14,098 nucleotides of DNA from an uncultured Gammaproteobacteria bacterium (GTDB lineage Bacteria > Pseudomonadota > Gammaproteobacteria > Rariloculales > Rariloculaceae), in the NCBI GenBank assembly GCA_946887385.1, contig CAMPKU010000107.1, forward strand, positions 1 to 14,098, written 5' to 3'. Position 1 is the stretch's first letter, and every line of letters begins with the position of its first letter. The notes under the pieces are model-generated. The model had not been told where the DNA came from, did no database searches, and saw only the letters and a list, made by a program, of their open reading frames with translations. This document shows positions 12,856 through 14,098 of this stretch, in pieces. A program made the position numbers and the translations under genes.

Positions 12856-14098
12856 CCGGCGGGCCGGCGGTACCGCCGGCGCCCGATCCCAATCTCGTTC
12901 GCCGGCTGCGCCGGATGCGCCTCTTCGCCACGGCGCTGTTGGCCGTCATGGGCGCCGTCTACGTGGCAGCCACTTGGGCTTTACCGCCGACGCCGTACGT
13001 CGGTGCGCTGCGCGCGTTCGCCGAAGCGGCGCTCGTCGGCGGGCTCGCCGATTGGTTCGCCGTGACAGCGCTGTTCCGCCGGCCGCTCGGCCTGCCGATC
13101 CCGCACACCGCCATCGTGCCGGCGCGCAAGAACGAGATCGGGCGGGCGCTGGCGCGGTTCATCCGCGATCACTTTCTGGTGCGTGAGGCCGTCGAACGGC
13201 GGCTCGCCCGCGCCGACCTAGCTGCGCGACTCGGCGCCTGGCTCGAAGACGGCCGCAACGCCGAGCGCGTGAGCCGCGACTTGGGCGGGGCGCTCAAGTG
13301 GGCATTGCGCGAGGACGGCAGCAGCGGCGCGCTGCGCGGCGCGCTCGGCGGCAGCCTGCGCGCTGCGTTCGACGACGTGCCGGTGAACCGCGCCGTGGCC
13401 ACCGTGCTGCAGGTGCTGACCACCGGCGAGCGCGCAGATCGCATCATCGACCAGCTCGTCGACTTCGGCCGCAGCGAGCTCGCGCAAAATCGCGTCATGA
13501 TTCGCGTGCGGATCCACGAGCAGAGCCCGTGGTGGCTGCCGAAGTTCGTGGACCAGGAGATCTTCGACAAGCTCGTCGGCGGCCTCGAGGAGCTGCTCGA
13601 CGCCATGGCCGCCGATCCGAAGCACCCGGCGCGCGTCGAGCTCAAGGCCCGCCTCGACGCGCTCCAAGCGGCGTTGGCAGCCAACCCGGAGCTCGCGGCG
13701 AAGAGCCGCCTGCTCAAAGACGAGCTCGTTGCCCATCCGGCCGTGCGCAGCTATGCGTTCGAGCTGTGGCAGCGCTTGCGCAGCGAGCTCTCGGAGTCGC
13801 TCACGGATCCAACGTCGCCGCTCGCGCTCGGCGTGCAGCGTGAAATCGGCGCGCTAGGCGCGCGGCTGCGCGCCGATGCGCGCTTGAGCGCCGAGCTCGA
13901 CCATTGGTTGAAGCAATTGCTGCTGCGCGTCGTCGACAACTATCGCGACCCACTGAGCGAGATCGTCTCCGAGACCATCGAAAGCTGGGATGCGCAGGCT
14001 ACCTCGCGGCGCATCGAGCTCAACATCGGCACGGATCTACAGTTCATCCGCGTGAACGGCACGATCGTCGACGAGCTGCCGAAGAGCAACGTGGGCAA
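12852..14098 (+). CDS. DUF445 family membrane protein (YjiN-like), 3' end cut
   Basis: An open frame runs from ATG 12852 to the window edge, giving 415 codons without a stop. A Pro-rich N-terminus is followed by a hydrophobic segment at about residues 23-44 and a second, weaker one at about 50-75. The block GGLADWFAVTALFRRPLG, then LPIPHTAIVP (63-90), is the hallmark of DUF445/YjiN proteins. PWWLPKFVDQEIFDKL and, near the end, DLQFIRVNGTIV are further family blocks. The long middle is charged and helical. Function is unknown; family members are thought to be inner-membrane proteins. The start overlaps the pyrF stop (ATGA), implying coupling. After NGTIV the family normally continues with a Gly-rich hydrophobic tail, but here the last residues read DELPKSNVG. 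That may be real or a sequence error near the edge. Confidence 0.87.
   Translation, partial: MTGGPAVPPAPDPNLVRRLRRMRLFATALLAVMGAVYVAATWALPPTPYVGALRAFAEAALVGGLADWFAVTALFRRPLGLPIPHTAIVPARKNEIGRALARFIRDHFLVREAVERRLARADLAARLGAWLEDGRNAERVSRDLGGALKWALREDGSSGALRGALGGSLRAAFDDVPVNRAVATVLQVLTTGERADRIIDQLVDFGRSELAQNRVMIRVRIHEQSPWWLPKFVDQEIFDKLVGGLEELLDAMAADPKHPARVELKARLDALQAALAANPELAAKSRLLKDELVAHPAVRSYAFELWQRLRSELSESLTDPTSPLALGVQREIGALGARLRADARLSAELDHWLKQLLLRVVDNYRDPLSEIVSETIESWDAQATSRRIELNIGTDLQFIRVNGTIVDELPKSNVG

Noticed and set aside
1..14098. CRISPR array, insertion sequence, prophage or tRNA gene
   Set aside because: No regularly spaced repeats, transposase or integrase-like reading frame, or tRNA cloverleaf sequence was found. 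The window reads as a stable core-genome region.

Overview
The window is high-GC chromosomal DNA (roughly two thirds G+C by eye) from a Gram-negative proteobacterium. It carries an outer-membrane secretin, a lipoprotein with a lipobox and a class A penicillin-binding protein. The order PBP1a (divergent) - pilMNOPQ - aroK - aroB is the classic arrangement of Beta- and Gammaproteobacteria. A dGTPase-like gene after aroB instead of damX/dam, with pyrF and a DUF445 gene behind it, points to Betaproteobacteria or a deep gammaproteobacterial lineage (Nevskiales/Steroidobacterales-like). That placement is inference; no marker in the window settles it.

Layout. Positions 1-83 hold the last codons of an rdgB/HAM1-type nucleotide pyrophosphatase. 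Positions 84-414 are non-coding: a terminator-like hairpin, two facing DnaA-box-like 9-mers, a perfect 14-bp palindrome and a possible rpmE promoter. rpmE (ribosomal protein L31) follows on the plus strand. Converging on it is a minus-strand pair, PBP1a (mrcA/ponA) followed by a small conserved protein with a possible nucleotidyltransferase-like fold. Positions 3807-4235 are a long, highly structured leader. The rest is on the plus strand: pilM, pilN, pilO, pilP and pilQ, nearly all with overlapping stop and start codons; a strong intrinsic terminator; then aroK, aroB, a dGTPase-like HD hydrolase, pyrF and a DUF445 membrane protein cut by the window end.

The most notable element is in the leader. 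About 370 nt upstream of pilM lies a cyclic-di-GMP-I (GEMM-I) riboswitch aptamer closely resembling the Vibrio Vc2 example, starting almost exactly where a predicted promoter would start the RNA. The 3' closing strand of the aptamer is repeated exactly (11 nt) just downstream, followed by a U5 tract and several strong hairpins. This suggests that c-di-GMP gates the whole type IV pilus alignment operon through a strand-choice switch.

How the genes work together. PilM (cytoplasm), PilN and PilO (inner membrane), PilP (lipoprotein) and PilQ (outer-membrane secretin) form the trans-envelope part of the type IV pilus machine, and the neighbouring PBP1a builds the peptidoglycan this machine must cross. 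After the terminator comes a housekeeping block: shikimate pathway (aroK, aroB), dNTP hydrolysis (dgt-like) and UMP synthesis (pyrF).
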